Positions 27,847-36,696 of a stretch of DNA of 64,000 bases are shown piece after piece. The notes under the pieces are model-generated. The model had not been told where the DNA came from and ran no database searches. It saw nothing but the letters and a program-made list of their open reading frames with translations. Origin of the DNA: Aurantiacibacter sp. MUD61 (GTDB lineage Bacteria; Pseudomonadota; Alphaproteobacteria; Sphingomonadales; Sphingomonadaceae); assembly GCF_027912455.1 (NCBI RefSeq), contig NZ_CP115446.1:2193501-2257500 (forward strand). Direction: 5' to 3'. The position numbers and the translations under genes are program-made. Each line of letters begins with the position of its first letter. Position 1 is the stretch's first letter.

Positions 27847-28658
27847 CCGGCGTAATCATCCCATGCGAAGGTGCCGCGAAACGCTTCGGTCGCACCGCCG
27901 GTCATGGTGATGCGGTCGTCCTCGCCCCAAGCAATGGTGAGCGGTCCGCCGGGCAAGTGGACGGTCACCTTGCGGTCGACCAACCCGCGCCGCATCGCAG
28001 CGACCGCGCTGGCGCAGGCTCCGGTCCCGCAAGCGCGGGTGAGGCCAGCGCCGCGTTCCCACACGCGAAGGCGCATGGTTGTACCATCAATAACCTCGGC
28101 GACATTCACATTGATCCGCTCTGGAAAAACGCTGTCCGTTTCGATCTGCGGTCCAAGCTCGTCCAGCGGCACTGCCTGCGCATCATCGACGAAGAACACC
28201 ACGTGCGGATTGCCGACATTCACCGCGAGCGGGCCTTCGAGCGCGTCCCAACCAAGCGGCAAGCGCTCTGTATCCATCGGATAGGCGAGGGGGATGGCGT
28301 CCCATTCGAAACGCGGCGTGCCCATGTCGACAGAAATGCCGTTCGCCTCGGGCCGGGTGGTAATCATGCCGCCAGCGGTCGCGATCGTAGCCTCATCGCC
28401 CAGCAACATACCCACCGCACGTGAGGCATTGCCGCAGGCTTCGACCTCGCCGCCGTCGGAATTGTAAATGCGCATGCGGATGGTCGCTGTGTCGTCGGGC
28501 TCCATCACGATCAACTGGTCGCAGCCAATCCCTTCGCGCCGGTCGGCCAGTGCCTTGACCGTAGCGTTCTCAAGCGGGCCGGGCAGCGGCGTTCCACGCG
28601 CATCGAGCACGATGAAATCATTGCCAAGGCCATGCATCTTGGTGAAGGGGACGCGCAT
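27843..28658 (-). CDS. dapF: Diaminopimelate epimerase
   Basis: DapF interconverts LL- and meso-diaminopimelate for lysine and peptidoglycan. The 271-residue protein starts MRVPFTKMHGLGNDFIVLD. The two catalytic cysteines are in EACGNASRAV near residue 75 and RACGTGACASAVAA near residue 215. ATG 28658 was chosen because AGGTGG lies just upstream; a GTG three codons earlier is possible. It heads the dapF-mtaB-ftsY-yciB set, in which every junction overlaps. Confidence 0.96.
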   Translation of the reverse strand: MRVPFTKMHGLGNDFIVLDARGTPLPGPLENATVKALADRREGIGCDQLIVMEPDDTATIRMRIYNSDGGEVEACGNASRAVGMLLGDEATIATAGGMITTRPEANGISVDMGTPRFEWDAIPLAYPMDTERLPLGWDALEGPLAVNVGNPHVVFFVDDAQAVPLDELGPQIETDSVFPERINVNVAEVIDGTTMRLRVWERGAGLTRACGTGACASAVAAMRRGLVDRKVTVHLPGGPLTIAWGEDDRITMTGGATEAFRGTFAWDDYAG

Positions 28659-28715
28659 ATCCGCCACCTAGGGGGCAGGGCGGTGTTGCGCAATGGGTAG
28701 GAGAAGAGAGCGGCC

Positions 28716-30392
28716 TTAGCCGGCGATGCGCTCTGCTTCTTCCTCTGCAAGACGCGCATCCGCCTTTGTGCCAATCTCTGCAATGACATTCTCGCAGGAA
28801 AGAAGGCCGAGCTTGGCAAGGCGATCGTGTGTCGATTGCGCGTTTTCCGGGCGGCCATAGAGGTAACCCTGGCCCTTGATCCCGCCGAGGCCTTTCAAAG
28901 CCTCCAGCACGCGGCCATTTTCGATGCCCTCTGCGGTGACAGGAAGCGAGAGGCCCTTGCCGAGCGACACAATCGCGCGAACAAGCTCACTGCTCACATC
29001 TTCCTGCGCGATCTCGGTGACAAAGCTGCGGTCGATCTTCAGCCTGTCGAACGGCAGCGATCGCAATTGTGACAGGCTGGAATAGCCCGTTCCGAAATCA
29101 TCAAGGCTGATGCGGATGCCCTGATTCTTGAGGCTGCTGAAAATCGAGCGGACTGCGCCGATATTCTCGTGCAGGCAGCTCTCGGTAATCTCGATTTCCA
29201 GCCGGTGAGGCGGGAAGCCGCTGTCGACAAGAATATGCAGAAGCTTTTGCGCAAACCACGGATCGCGCAGCTGCAGCGGCGAAATATTGACCGAGAGGGA
29301 TAGCTCGGGATCCCAACCCTTGGCATCGCTGAGGGCCTGCTTGATCAGGCTTTCGGACAGCGGGCCGATCAGGTCAATGTCTTCGGCAATCGGAATAAAG
29401 ACGTCGGGAGAAACCAGCCCCAGGCGCGGGGAAAGCCAGCGCGCGAGCATTTCGAAGCCGACGAGCTTGCCCGTCTCAAGATCGATCTGCTGCTCATAAT
29501 AGGGGACAAATTCGCCGTTCTTGAGCCCTTCGCGAATACCCATTTCCAGCTCGTGGCGGAAGCGCAGCTCGTCTTCCATTGGCGACTCGAACCAGAAAAA
29601 GCGATTACGCCCACGCTTTTTCGCGTGATACATGGCGATATCGGCGCGGTGGATCAGCTTGTCCGCCGTCAGCACGGTGCCATCGCTGCAATTGGAATGT
29701 GCAATACCAATCGAAATGGTCGCTTCCAGCGTGAGATCATTGGCAGGGATCGGGGCAGAAACAGATTCGACAAGCGACTCTGCAAAGGCGTCCACCTTGT
29801 CGCGCTCAATGGCTGAGAATGGCACTGCGCAGGCAAATTCATCGCCGCCGATGCGGATCAGCAAACCGCCAACGGGAAGCTTTTCTTCAATCCGCTGGGT
29901 AATGGTCTGCAATACGACATCGCCCGCCTGATGGCCGTTGAGATCGTTGATCTGCTTGAAATTATCGAGGTCGATCAGCAGGATCGCGACGTGCTGATCG
30001 CGCTCCAGCGCTTCGGCACGCAGTGCATCGATGGCAGGAGGCCCGCTGCGACGATTGAGAGTGCCGGTGAGGGGATCGCGCTCGGCCAGCTCGCGCGCAC
30101 GTGCCTCTGCCTTGCGGCGTTCCTCCACTTCGCGATGCAATTCATTGTAGCGACGCCAGCCGAATATCAGCAGGGCGATATTGAGCAGCACCGCATTGGT
30201 CAGAAGCATATCGGGCGCCGCGCCGGTGCCCATCCACGATCGCACGATCTGCGGCATCACGGTTCCGCCGGTTCCCACGAAAAGGATGGCCGCAGCAATG
30301 GCGATACCCAGCGTAACGATGTCACGCTGCGCCGGCGCCAGCTTCTTCGCCTGTGCCTCTGCCTTCACTTCGCTCTCATCTTTGGTCAGCAA
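28716..30392 (-). CDS. Membrane-bound GGDEF-EAL cyclic-di-GMP enzyme
   Basis: A 558-residue protein with two membrane helices (about 25-50 and 60-80), a short coiled linker, a GGDEF domain (about 105-265) and an EAL domain (about 285-525). The diguanylate cyclase motif is intact as IGGDEF. The phosphodiesterase motif reads EML rather than EAL (GFEMLARW), keeping the metal-binding Glu; the remaining catalytic positions (VNISPLQ, EITES, DDFGTGYSS, LKIDRSF, TAEGIE) are all there. Both activities are therefore plausible. No sensory domain is present apart from the membrane part. It ends 57 bases before dapF. Confidence 0.93.
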   Translation of the reverse strand: MLTKDESEVKAEAQAKKLAPAQRDIVTLGIAIAAAILFVGTGGTVMPQIVRSWMGTGAAPDMLLTNAVLLNIALLIFGWRRYNELHREVEERRKAEARARELAERDPLTGTLNRRSGPPAIDALRAEALERDQHVAILLIDLDNFKQINDLNGHQAGDVVLQTITQRIEEKLPVGGLLIRIGGDEFACAVPFSAIERDKVDAFAESLVESVSAPIPANDLTLEATISIGIAHSNCSDGTVLTADKLIHRADIAMYHAKKRGRNRFFWFESPMEDELRFRHELEMGIREGLKNGEFVPYYEQQIDLETGKLVGFEMLARWLSPRLGLVSPDVFIPIAEDIDLIGPLSESLIKQALSDAKGWDPELSLSVNISPLQLRDPWFAQKLLHILVDSGFPPHRLEIEITESCLHENIGAVRSIFSSLKNQGIRISLDDFGTGYSSLSQLRSLPFDRLKIDRSFVTEIAQEDVSSELVRAIVSLGKGLSLPVTAEGIENGRVLEALKGLGGIKGQGYLYGRPENAQSTHDRLAKLGLLSCENVIAEIGTKADARLAEEEAERIAG

Positions 30393-30508
30393 GATGGGTC
30401 ACGCCCCCTAAGTTCGATCAGGTTTATGCCGCATCATGTTCAACGATCCGTTAATTGCGAAAAGCGAATGGAGCGGTTAGGTCTGCGGCGCGCAATCAGG
30501 AGGACATT

Positions 30509-30919
30509 TTGCCGAATTACTGGCTCATGAAATCGGAACCATTCAAATACTCGTGGGATGATCTGAACCGCGATAAGGAGACTGTCTGGGATGGCGTGCG
30601 AAACCACCGCGCCGCTAACAATCTGAAAGCCATGGAGAAGGGCGATCAGTGCTTCTTCTACCATTCCAACAAGGGGCTGGAGATCGTCGGCATTGCAGAA
30701 GTCAGCGAGGCTGGCCTGATCGATCCGACCGATCCCGAAGGCAAGTGGCCGACGGTGAAGGTGAAGCCTGTCAAACCGGTGAAAAACCCGGTCACGCTTA
30801 AAGCCATCAAGGCAAACCCGGAGCTTGAAGGGATCGAACTGGTGCGCCTTTCCCGCCTGTCGGTTGCCGAAATCACCGCGGAGGAATGGGAAAAAATTAT
30901 CGCAATGTCAGAATCTTGA
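30509..30919 (+). CDS. EVE-domain protein (modified-base reader fold)
   Basis: A 136-residue protein spanning a single EVE domain: NYWLMKSEPFKYSWDDL at the start, then VWDGVRNHRAANNLKAMEKG and FFYHSNKGLEIVGIAEV. The fold is related to YTH and PUA domains that read modified bases. Start TTG 30509 follows AGGAGG with good spacing and gives the usual N-terminus; an in-frame upstream ATG would add 18 unconserved residues. It is divergent from the GGDEF-EAL gene. Confidence 0.88.
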   Translation: MPNYWLMKSEPFKYSWDDLNRDKETVWDGVRNHRAANNLKAMEKGDQCFFYHSNKGLEIVGIAEVSEAGLIDPTDPEGKWPTVKVKPVKPVKNPVTLKAIKANPELEGIELVRLSRLSVAEITAEEWEKIIAMSES

Positions 30920-30922
30920 GGC

Positions 30923-30947
30923 GGAACGATCGGGTGCTCCGTCCGTT
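30923..30947 (+). promoter_or_regulatory. EcfG-type general stress promoter upstream of csbD
   Basis: GGAAC at 30923-30927 and CGTT at 30944-30947 are separated by 16 bases, an exact match to the EcfG consensus of Alphaproteobacteria. It begins 4 bases after the EVE gene stop and lies 54 bases upstream of the csbD ATG. CsbD-like genes are typical stress-sigma targets, which supports the call. Confidence 0.8.
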
Positions 30948-31001
30948 GATCAGGTAAGAAGGCGGCGATATCCGCTGCCACCAGATTTACGGAGATCGAC
31001 C

Positions 31002-31172
31002 ATGGGTGAACTCACCGACAAGATTAAGGGCAACGTCAACGAAGCAGTGGGCAAGGCCAAGCAGCATTCGGACGATCCCGAGACCAAGGCAGAAGGCAAG
31101 CAGCAGGAAGCCAAGGGCAAGGGCCAGCAGTTCAAGGGCGAAGTCAAAGGCAAGATGGGCGACGACATCTGA
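31002..31172 (+). CDS. CsbD-family stress protein (56 aa)
   Basis: A very small hydrophilic protein with the CsbD repeat pattern: MGELTDKIKGNVNEAVGKAK, then DDPETKAEGKQQEAKGKGQQ and FKGEVKGKMGD. CsbD-like proteins accumulate in stress and stationary phase; their molecular role is unknown. ATG 31002 follows GGAGATC and fits the family N-terminus; upstream in-frame codons run into the EVE gene in another frame. It is preceded by an EcfG-type promoter and followed by an intrinsic terminator, a self-contained stress unit. Confidence 0.92.
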   Translation: MGELTDKIKGNVNEAVGKAKQHSDDPETKAEGKQQEAKGKGQQFKGEVKGKMGDDI

Positions 31173-31200
31173 CCGCTGCTACTCAGCACTAATTATCGAA

Positions 31201-31230
31201 AAGGGCCGCGCGGCAAGCGTGGCCCTTTTT
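31201..31230 (+). terminator. Rho-independent terminator after csbD
   Basis: An 11-bp stem with one G-U pair (31201-31211 with 31217-31227) and a short loop ends in a T run to 31230. The next EcfG-type promoter starts only 4 bases later. Confidence 0.85.
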
Positions 31231-31233
31231 CGT

Positions 31234-31259
31234 GGAACCGCGTCCGCTTGAAGCCCGTT
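31234..31259 (+). promoter_or_regulatory. EcfG-type general stress promoter upstream of the SDR gene
   Basis: GGAAC at 31234-31238 and CGTT at 31256-31259 with a 17-base spacer match the EcfG consensus exactly. The SDR ATG is at 31292, leaving a leader of about 25 bases. The site directly follows the csbD terminator. Confidence 0.8.
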
Positions 31260-31291
31260 GCCAATGTATAATCCCACACAGGAGACATGGC

Positions 31292-32041
31292 ATGGGCAGG
31301 TTCACAGACAAACGCATTTTGATCACCGGTGGCACAAGCGGGTTCGGCCTGGCGGCGGCTAAAATGATTGTCGAGGAAGGCGGCGAAGTGGCCGTTACCG
31401 GCATGAGCCAGGATCATCTGGATGAAGCGGGGCGCGCATTACCATCTGGCTCGCTCGTCCTGCGCAACGATGCTAGCGATCCCGACGCGGCAAAGGAACT
31501 CGCGGAAAAAGTCCGTGAGCAAATGGATGGGCTCGACGGGCTGTGGCTGAACGCAGGCTACGGCAAATTCGGCGCTAATGAAGATAACGATGCCGAAATG
31601 TTCGATGCCATGATGAACACCAATGTTCGCGGGCCCGTTCTGCAGTTTGCCGGCCTCAAAGAACAGGTAAAGGATGGCGGAGCTGTCTTGCTGACCAGCT
31701 CGGTTGCGCCCTATCTCGGGCAGGCACAGGGCGCGATTTACGCTGCGACGAAAGCCGCAGACCTTGCCCTTGCACGGGCTTGGGCGCGCGACCTCGCTCC
31801 AAGGGGGATCCGAGTGAATTCGGTGGCACCCGGTCCAATCGAGACGAATTTCTTCAGCGGCATGGGTCTCGACGAGGACGAGAAGGAAGAGATGACCGAT
31901 CAGATAAAGAGCCAGGTCCCTCTCGGTCGCTTCGGTGAAGCTGAGGAAGTCGCGCAGGTCGCGCTCTTCCTGCTTTCGGACCAGGCCTCTTATGTCACCG
32001 GAAGCGAGTATTTCGTCGATGGCGGGATGACGATGCGCTGA
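31292..32041 (+). CDS. Short-chain dehydrogenase/reductase (stress-controlled)
   Basis: A 249-residue classical SDR. The cofactor motif is GGTSGFG at residues 12-18; the NAG-like stretch is LNAGYGKFG; the catalytic Ser is in LTSSVAP and Tyr-Lys in YAATKAA. PGPIETNFF and VTGSEYFVDGGMTM are typical C-terminal SDR elements. The natural substrate cannot be told. ATG 31292 follows CAGGAGA; codons upstream carry the promoter, so a longer start is excluded. The EcfG-type promoter suggests induction in stationary phase or envelope/osmotic stress. Confidence 0.88.
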   Translation: MGRFTDKRILITGGTSGFGLAAAKMIVEEGGEVAVTGMSQDHLDEAGRALPSGSLVLRNDASDPDAAKELAEKVREQMDGLDGLWLNAGYGKFGANEDNDAEMFDAMMNTNVRGPVLQFAGLKEQVKDGGAVLLTSSVAPYLGQAQGAIYAATKAADLALARAWARDLAPRGIRVNSVAPGPIETNFFSGMGLDEDEKEEMTDQIKSQVPLGRFGEAEEVAQVALFLLSDQASYVTGSEYFVDGGMTMR

Positions 32042-32053
32042 CGCCGCTGAGGC

Positions 32054-33721
32054 TTAGCGTTTGCGCAGTCCGCTCACCGTCGCTCCTGCTGCGGAGAGTT
32101 GTTCGATATCAGTGATGCAGTGGATCAGGCGGATGCCCTTGCGGCCTACCGCTTCTTCCAGTGCAGCATCGAACTCTGCATTGTTTTCCGCCCGCTTGCC
32201 CCAGCCGCCGAAGCTCTGTGCCATCATTGCGAAGTCGGGATTGGCGAGATGCGTTGACGCCTCGCGTCCCGGATATTCGCGCTCCTGGTGCATGCGGATG
32301 GTGCCGTAAGTGGAATTGTCGAAGACGATCACCAGCAGGTCGAGGTTGTACTGCGCCGCGGTCGCCAGCTCCTGCGCATTCATCAGGAAGTCGCCATCTC
32401 CAGCGGCTGCGACAACGCAACGGTTCGGGAAGCGGCGAGCGGCGGCAACAGCTGCGGGTACGCCGTATCCCATCGCGCCAGCGGTCGGAGCGAGTTGTGA
32501 CGGATATCCGGCATAGGGCCAGTAGCGGTGCCACCAACCCGCAAAATTTCCCGCACCGTTGCAGATGATGCTGTCGGCAGGCAGCAGCTCGCGCGCCTTG
32601 CGCATGGCGAGCGCCAGATCGAGAGTGAACTGCGCTTCCCCGCGCGGCGTATTCCATTCGAGCCATTCGGCGTGCGCGGCAGGCCCGGCATCGAAAGCAA
32701 TAATGTCCTCATCATCCCACAGGGCTGCGCATTCGGCGAATTCGGCCATATCGGCACAAATCGGCAGATCAGTCCGGTAGACGCGGCCAAGCTCGTTCGG
32801 ATCGGGGTAGATATGCACCAGCGCCTGATCGGGATGATCGGGCGTTACCAGCTCGTAGCCGTCGGTTGTTGCCTCTCCCATACGCGCGCCAACCACGATC
32901 AGCAGGTCGGCTTCTTTCACGCGTTTGGTCAGCTTCGGATTGGGGCCGTAGCCGAGATTACCGGCATAGACGCTGGAGGAAGGCGAAATGGCATCCTGCC
33001 GCCGGAAAGCTGTCGCGACGGGCAGGCCGATCCGCTCGGCAAATTCGGTGAAGTAATGGCGCGTGCGCTCGTTCCAGCCCGCTCCGCCGACGATGGCGAC
33101 AGGAGATGCCGCATCGCCGATCATTCGCATCATCGTCGCCATGGCATCAGGGCAGGGCGCCTGCGCGGGTCTGGTCACGGCCGGGCGAACGGGCGCAGTG
33201 ACATCTTCTTCGTGCAGCATGTCTTCCGGCAGGGCGAGCACCACCGGGCCAGGGCGGCCTGAAATCGCCGTCGACCAGGCGCGTGCCACGTATTCGGGAA
33301 TACGGTCAGCATGGTCGATCTTTGCGGCCCATTTCGCGATGGGTCCGAAGAAGGCCGGGAAGTCGACTTCCTGAAAACCTTCGCGATCCTTCATGCCGCG
33401 GTCCACATCGCCCACGAACAGGATCATCGGCTGCGAGTCCTGCATGGCGACATGCACGCCGATGCTCGCATTGGTCGCGCCCGGGCCGCGGGTTACGAAA
33501 GCCACACCGGGCCTGCCGGTCATCGCCCCGTCGGCACAGGCCATGAAGGTCACACCACCTTCCTGCCGGCAGGTGATCGTATCGATCGCACCGGTATCGG
33601 CGAGCGCGTCCAGCGCGGGAAGAAAGCTCTCCCCCGGAACCGTGAAGACGCGGTCACAGCCCTGTTCAACAAGGCAATCGATCAGCAGGCGCGATGCGCT
33701 GCGCGGGGTCGGCGTGGTCAT
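32054..33721 (-). CDS. Thiamine diphosphate-dependent enzyme (acetolactate synthase-like family)
   Basis: A 555-residue ThDP enzyme of the acetolactate synthase/benzoylformate decarboxylase superfamily. The cofactor-activating Glu is in CRQEGGVTFMA near residue 53. The ThDP-binding motif is GDGDFLMNAQELATA near 440 with DNSTYGTIR behind it. It has the three-domain layout. The protein differs from genuine IlvB-type catalytic subunits, and no small regulatory subunit gene is adjacent, so the reaction (decarboxylase, carboligase or lyase) is undecided. It is convergent with the SDR gene. Confidence 0.85.
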   Translation of the reverse strand: MTTPTPRSASRLLIDCLVEQGCDRVFTVPGESFLPALDALADTGAIDTITCRQEGGVTFMACADGAMTGRPGVAFVTRGPGATNASIGVHVAMQDSQPMILFVGDVDRGMKDREGFQEVDFPAFFGPIAKWAAKIDHADRIPEYVARAWSTAISGRPGPVVLALPEDMLHEEDVTAPVRPAVTRPAQAPCPDAMATMMRMIGDAASPVAIVGGAGWNERTRHYFTEFAERIGLPVATAFRRQDAISPSSSVYAGNLGYGPNPKLTKRVKEADLLIVVGARMGEATTDGYELVTPDHPDQALVHIYPDPNELGRVYRTDLPICADMAEFAECAALWDDEDIIAFDAGPAAHAEWLEWNTPRGEAQFTLDLALAMRKARELLPADSIICNGAGNFAGWWHRYWPYAGYPSQLAPTAGAMGYGVPAAVAAARRFPNRCVVAAAGDGDFLMNAQELATAAQYNLDLLVIVFDNSTYGTIRMHQEREYPGREASTHLANPDFAMMAQSFGGWGKRAENNAEFDAALEEAVGRKGIRLIHCITDIEQLSAAGATVSGLRKR

Positions 33722-33886
33722 GCCGCGTGGTTAGCCCCGACTGATTGCGCCTGCAACCAGAGACGATCGGCTTTCGCCAACCGCTTTATCCGCAGAAATA
33801 TCCGGGCAGAACAAGATCCGTCCCGTGTTTGGACAGCCGCAATTGTGCGATAGAGCAAATGGTTAGCAAAAGGTTAAGGCGATCGC

Positions 33887-34090
33887 ATGAGACGTTCACT
33901 GGTCCTTACCGATGAGTCGGCCCGCCACCCCTTCCGGGCCTCGCTTCCACCGCATGTGGTGCACCGCGCCAATGAAATTGAGCGTATGGTGCCCTGGCGC
34001 CTGAAGCTCGGCCTTACACGCAAGGATATGGAAACGGTCGCCGCGACTTATACCGCGGGCTTCGTAGCCACTCTTACCTTCTTCGGTTAA
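33887..34090 (+). CDS. Small protein, function unknown (67 aa)
   Basis: A 67-residue basic protein, MRRSLVLTDESARHPFRASL, ending in a weakly hydrophobic segment (TYTAGFVATLTFFG). I recognise no domain. Coding is supported by a plausible ribosome binding site (AAGG at 33876-33879) and by the absence of another gene in the gap; a pair of half-sites resembling CtrA boxes lies just upstream. Its stop overlaps the stop of the convergent MFS gene. The call is moderate because the frame is short. Confidence 0.55.
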   Translation: MRRSLVLTDESARHPFRASLPPHVVHRANEIERMVPWRLKLGLTRKDMETVAATYTAGFVATLTFFG

Positions 34091-35409
34091 GCAACCACCG
34101 CAGCTTCGCGTTCTGCGCGCAGCAATAGCGTGCCGAGCCACGCGGAGATCAGGCACATGCCTGCGCTCAACAGCAATTGCTCGGCCAGCGGAATGCCGAT
34201 TGCGCTCAGACCCATGGCGAAGAGTGCACCGACCACCATCGCGCCTGAATTGACGATATTGTTCGCGGCCACCGCTCGGCTCGCCTTGTTTGTCGCCACT
34301 TTGGTGGTGAGAAAGGCGTAGAGCGGCACGACAAACATGCCGCCGAAGATTGCGATGGACAAGAGGCTGCCGAGCACTGCCCAGGCGAGCGGGTAGGACA
34401 GGAATGTCGCGATATCCATCAGCGCGGTGTCCACCACCATCGCATTCCAGGCGCGGCACACGAAATAGAACACCACGACCATCGCCCCCATGACCAGCAC
34501 CGAAACCGGTGAATAGCGCGAGGAAACGGTGCCTTTGAGCAGCAGATTGACAGCAACGGAACCGATGGCAACGCCGATAGAGAAGAAGACCAAGAACAGG
34601 CTGGCCACCGCCGGATCTGCATAGAGCACGTTCTTCGCAAGCGGCGGAAACTGGATGAACAGCACGCTGCCGATGGTCCAGAAAAAGCTGATCGCAAGGA
34701 TAGCGTAGAACACCTCGCGATTGTGCGACACGTCACGCACCAGATTCCATGAGGAGGTGAAGGGATTGAAGTCGACCTTTTCGGGCTCTCCCATCGGCGG
34801 AGCCGCGGGGACCTGCCGGCTGGTGACATAGCCGATCACTGCCACGGCGATGATCGCGATGGCCGCGACTTCCACCAGTTCGGCCAGGAAGCCGGCAATA
34901 ATCGTGCCGCCCATGATCGCCAGATATGTGCCTGCTTCAACCAGACCGGTCCCTGCCAGAACCTCTTCCTTCTGAAGGTGCTGCGGCAGGATCGCATATT
35001 TGATCGGGCCGAAGAATGTCGAGTGCACCCCCATCGCGAACAGCGCCAGCATCAGCAGCGGGATCGCGATCACATCCACTGCAATGCCCTGCCACGCGAG
35101 ATAGAGCCCGAAAGCGCCCACACACATGATCCCGATTTCCGCTGCCTTCACAGTGCGGATGATCTTTGCCTTGTCCGTCAGGTCCGCCAATTGCCCGGCG
35201 ATCGCTGAAAACAGGAAGAAGGGCAGGATGAATACGAAGGATGCGACGCCCGAGAAGATGGTCTCCGTGTCGGGCGAATTATACACCAGATAGATGACGA
35301 ACAGCACCATCGTCGTCTTGTAGAGGTTGTCGTTGAAAGCGTTGAGCAGCTGGGTGACAAAGAGCGGCAGAAAACGCCGCTGCTTGAGCAGGTGGACAGA
35401 CGTAAACAT
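34087..35409 (-). CDS. MFS transporter, LplT-like (lysophospholipid carrier family)
   Basis: A 440-residue protein with twelve predicted membrane helices. The N-terminus FLPLFVTQLLNAFNDNLYK is the hallmark of the LplT branch of the major facilitator superfamily, whose members flip lysophospholipids inward for re-acylation. FGPIKYAILPQHL near residue 135 is also typical. There is no fused acyltransferase (aas) here. Position divergent from pgsA suggests a link with phospholipid metabolism, but this is inference. Confidence 0.85.
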   Translation of the reverse strand: MFTSVHLLKQRRFLPLFVTQLLNAFNDNLYKTTMVLFVIYLVYNSPDTETIFSGVASFVFILPFFLFSAIAGQLADLTDKAKIIRTVKAAEIGIMCVGAFGLYLAWQGIAVDVIAIPLLMLALFAMGVHSTFFGPIKYAILPQHLQKEEVLAGTGLVEAGTYLAIMGGTIIAGFLAELVEVAAIAIIAVAVIGYVTSRQVPAAPPMGEPEKVDFNPFTSSWNLVRDVSHNREVFYAILAISFFWTIGSVLFIQFPPLAKNVLYADPAVASLFLVFFSIGVAIGSVAVNLLLKGTVSSRYSPVSVLVMGAMVVVFYFVCRAWNAMVVDTALMDIATFLSYPLAWAVLGSLLSIAIFGGMFVVPLYAFLTTKVATNKASRAVAANNIVNSGAMVVGALFAMGLSAIGIPLAEQLLLSAGMCLISAWLGTLLLRAEREAAVVA

Positions 35410-35527
35410 AAGGGGGCTTGGGCTGCCTTCCTGGTGGCTTCGGACGCTTGCGCAGCAGGCTTATAACCAATTCAGGCATGTGGCCATGCTTTTTCCTGCG
35501 CCATTATCACGCTAGAGGTCACCCATC

Positions 35528-36121
35528 ATGTGGACCTTGCCGAATATATTGACGCTATCGCGCATCATCGCGCTTCCCTTGCTCGCCTATCTGCTTTGGT
35601 GGCCGGGATGGGAGTTGGGATACCTGCTTGCCTTCGGCCTCTACTGCGCAATGGGCATTACCGACTACTTCGACGGAATGCTCGCCCGCTCGAGCGGAGC
35701 GGTCAGCAAGCTCGGCATTTTCCTCGATCCCATCGCGGACAAGATCATGGTGGCGACCGTCATTCTGGTGCTCACCGCGATGGGCGTGCTGCGTGGCCCC
35801 TATGTGGGGGACATGCACGTGCTGGCTGGGCTTATCATCCTCGTGCGCGAGATTGCGGTGTCGGGCCTGCGCGAATTTCTCGGCGGACTGCAGGTGAGTG
35901 TCCCTGTCAGCAAGCTCGCCAAATGGAAGACGACGTTCCAGCTCATTGCTCTCGGTGCACTAATCTTGGGGCAGGGACTGCCCGACTGGACTGTGATGAT
36001 CGGCGACATCGATGCGAATGTCCCGCACACAGTCGGCCTGACGACACTTTGGGCGGCCGCGATTTTGACAGTGATAACGGGCTGGGATTACCTGCGCGTG
36101 GGTCTCAAGCATATGGATTGA
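35528..36121 (+). CDS. pgsA: CDP-diacylglycerol-glycerol-3-phosphate 3-phosphatidyltransferase
   Basis: PgsA makes phosphatidylglycerophosphate from CDP-diacylglycerol and glycerol 3-phosphate, the committed step to phosphatidylglycerol and cardiolipin. The 197-residue membrane protein has the CDP-alcohol phosphotransferase signature: FDGMLARSSGAVSKLGIFLD followed by PIADK, with all catalytic Asp residues. It starts MWTLPNILTLSRI, the standard N-terminus. Its substrate is made by CdsA encoded at 5.5 kb. Confidence 0.95.
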   Translation: MWTLPNILTLSRIIALPLLAYLLWWPGWELGYLLAFGLYCAMGITDYFDGMLARSSGAVSKLGIFLDPIADKIMVATVILVLTAMGVLRGPYVGDMHVLAGLIILVREIAVSGLREFLGGLQVSVPVSKLAKWKTTFQLIALGALILGQGLPDWTVMIGDIDANVPHTVGLTTLWAAAILTVITGWDYLRVGLKHMD

Positions 36122-36128
36122 TGGAAAA

Positions 36129-36632
36129 TCACCCGGCGTCGCTGCCGGCTCTGGCTTCCATTCGCTGTGTGTAATCTGACAGGCTGTAGAAATAGACCGT
36201 GCAAAGGTTCGCGGTGGAGTGGGCCAACACGATGCGGTTGTCGTTCTCCTCGTCATGCCACGCGAAATTGCGCAGGATCACTTGCTCCTGATATTCGATA
36301 GGTTCCCCAAAGGTGCTGACGAAGGCGTTTAGCACTTCATCGCAATCGTCGAACTCGGGTATCAGCCTGATCTGCTGCAGACCCGTATGATCATGATAAT
36401 ATTCGACTTCGAAATTGGAGAGCTCACTCTCAAATTCGGCGCGGTTCGATAGCCGCGGCTCACGGCCCTCGCGAGGCAATTCCTCCCGAGTCATCCTCGC
36501 GAAGCCTTCGGTAGCCTCTTCGACCTGCTGCGGGGTCATTCCCCATTCGGCACCATTCCACCCCGCGGAAGCTGGCGATGCGGCATAGACCAACGCAACT
36601 GGCAGAGCGAAGGTGAGATGTTTTCTCGTCAT
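36129..36632 (-). CDS. Secreted protein, function unknown
   Basis: A 167-residue precursor with a signal peptide (about 1-23, ending SPASA). The mature part begins GWNGAEWGMTPQQVEEATEG, a pattern seen in several small exported alphaproteobacterial families, and continues with a mixed alpha/beta domain with two cysteines (FDDCDEV and NLCTVYFY). No enzyme motif is visible. The start is ATG 36632. It is convergent with pgsA, 7 bases apart. Confidence 0.65.
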   Translation of the reverse strand: MTRKHLTFALPVALVYAASPASAGWNGAEWGMTPQQVEEATEGFARMTREELPREGREPRLSNRAEFESELSNFEVEYYHDHTGLQQIRLIPEFDDCDEVLNAFVSTFGEPIEYQEQVILRNFAWHDEENDNRIVLAHSTANLCTVYFYSLSDYTQRMEARAGSDAG

Positions 36633-36696
36633 TTGAGAATGTTATTCGAACGCCGAGGCAGGAGCAAGTTCCGCTCAATGCGGTTACATCCAAACC

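Noticed and set aside
36649..36672. Minus-strand GGAAC and CGTT upstream of the secreted protein 36129-36632
   Set aside because: The spacer is 15 bases, shorter than the 16-17 of the EcfG consensus; kept only as a weak near-match.
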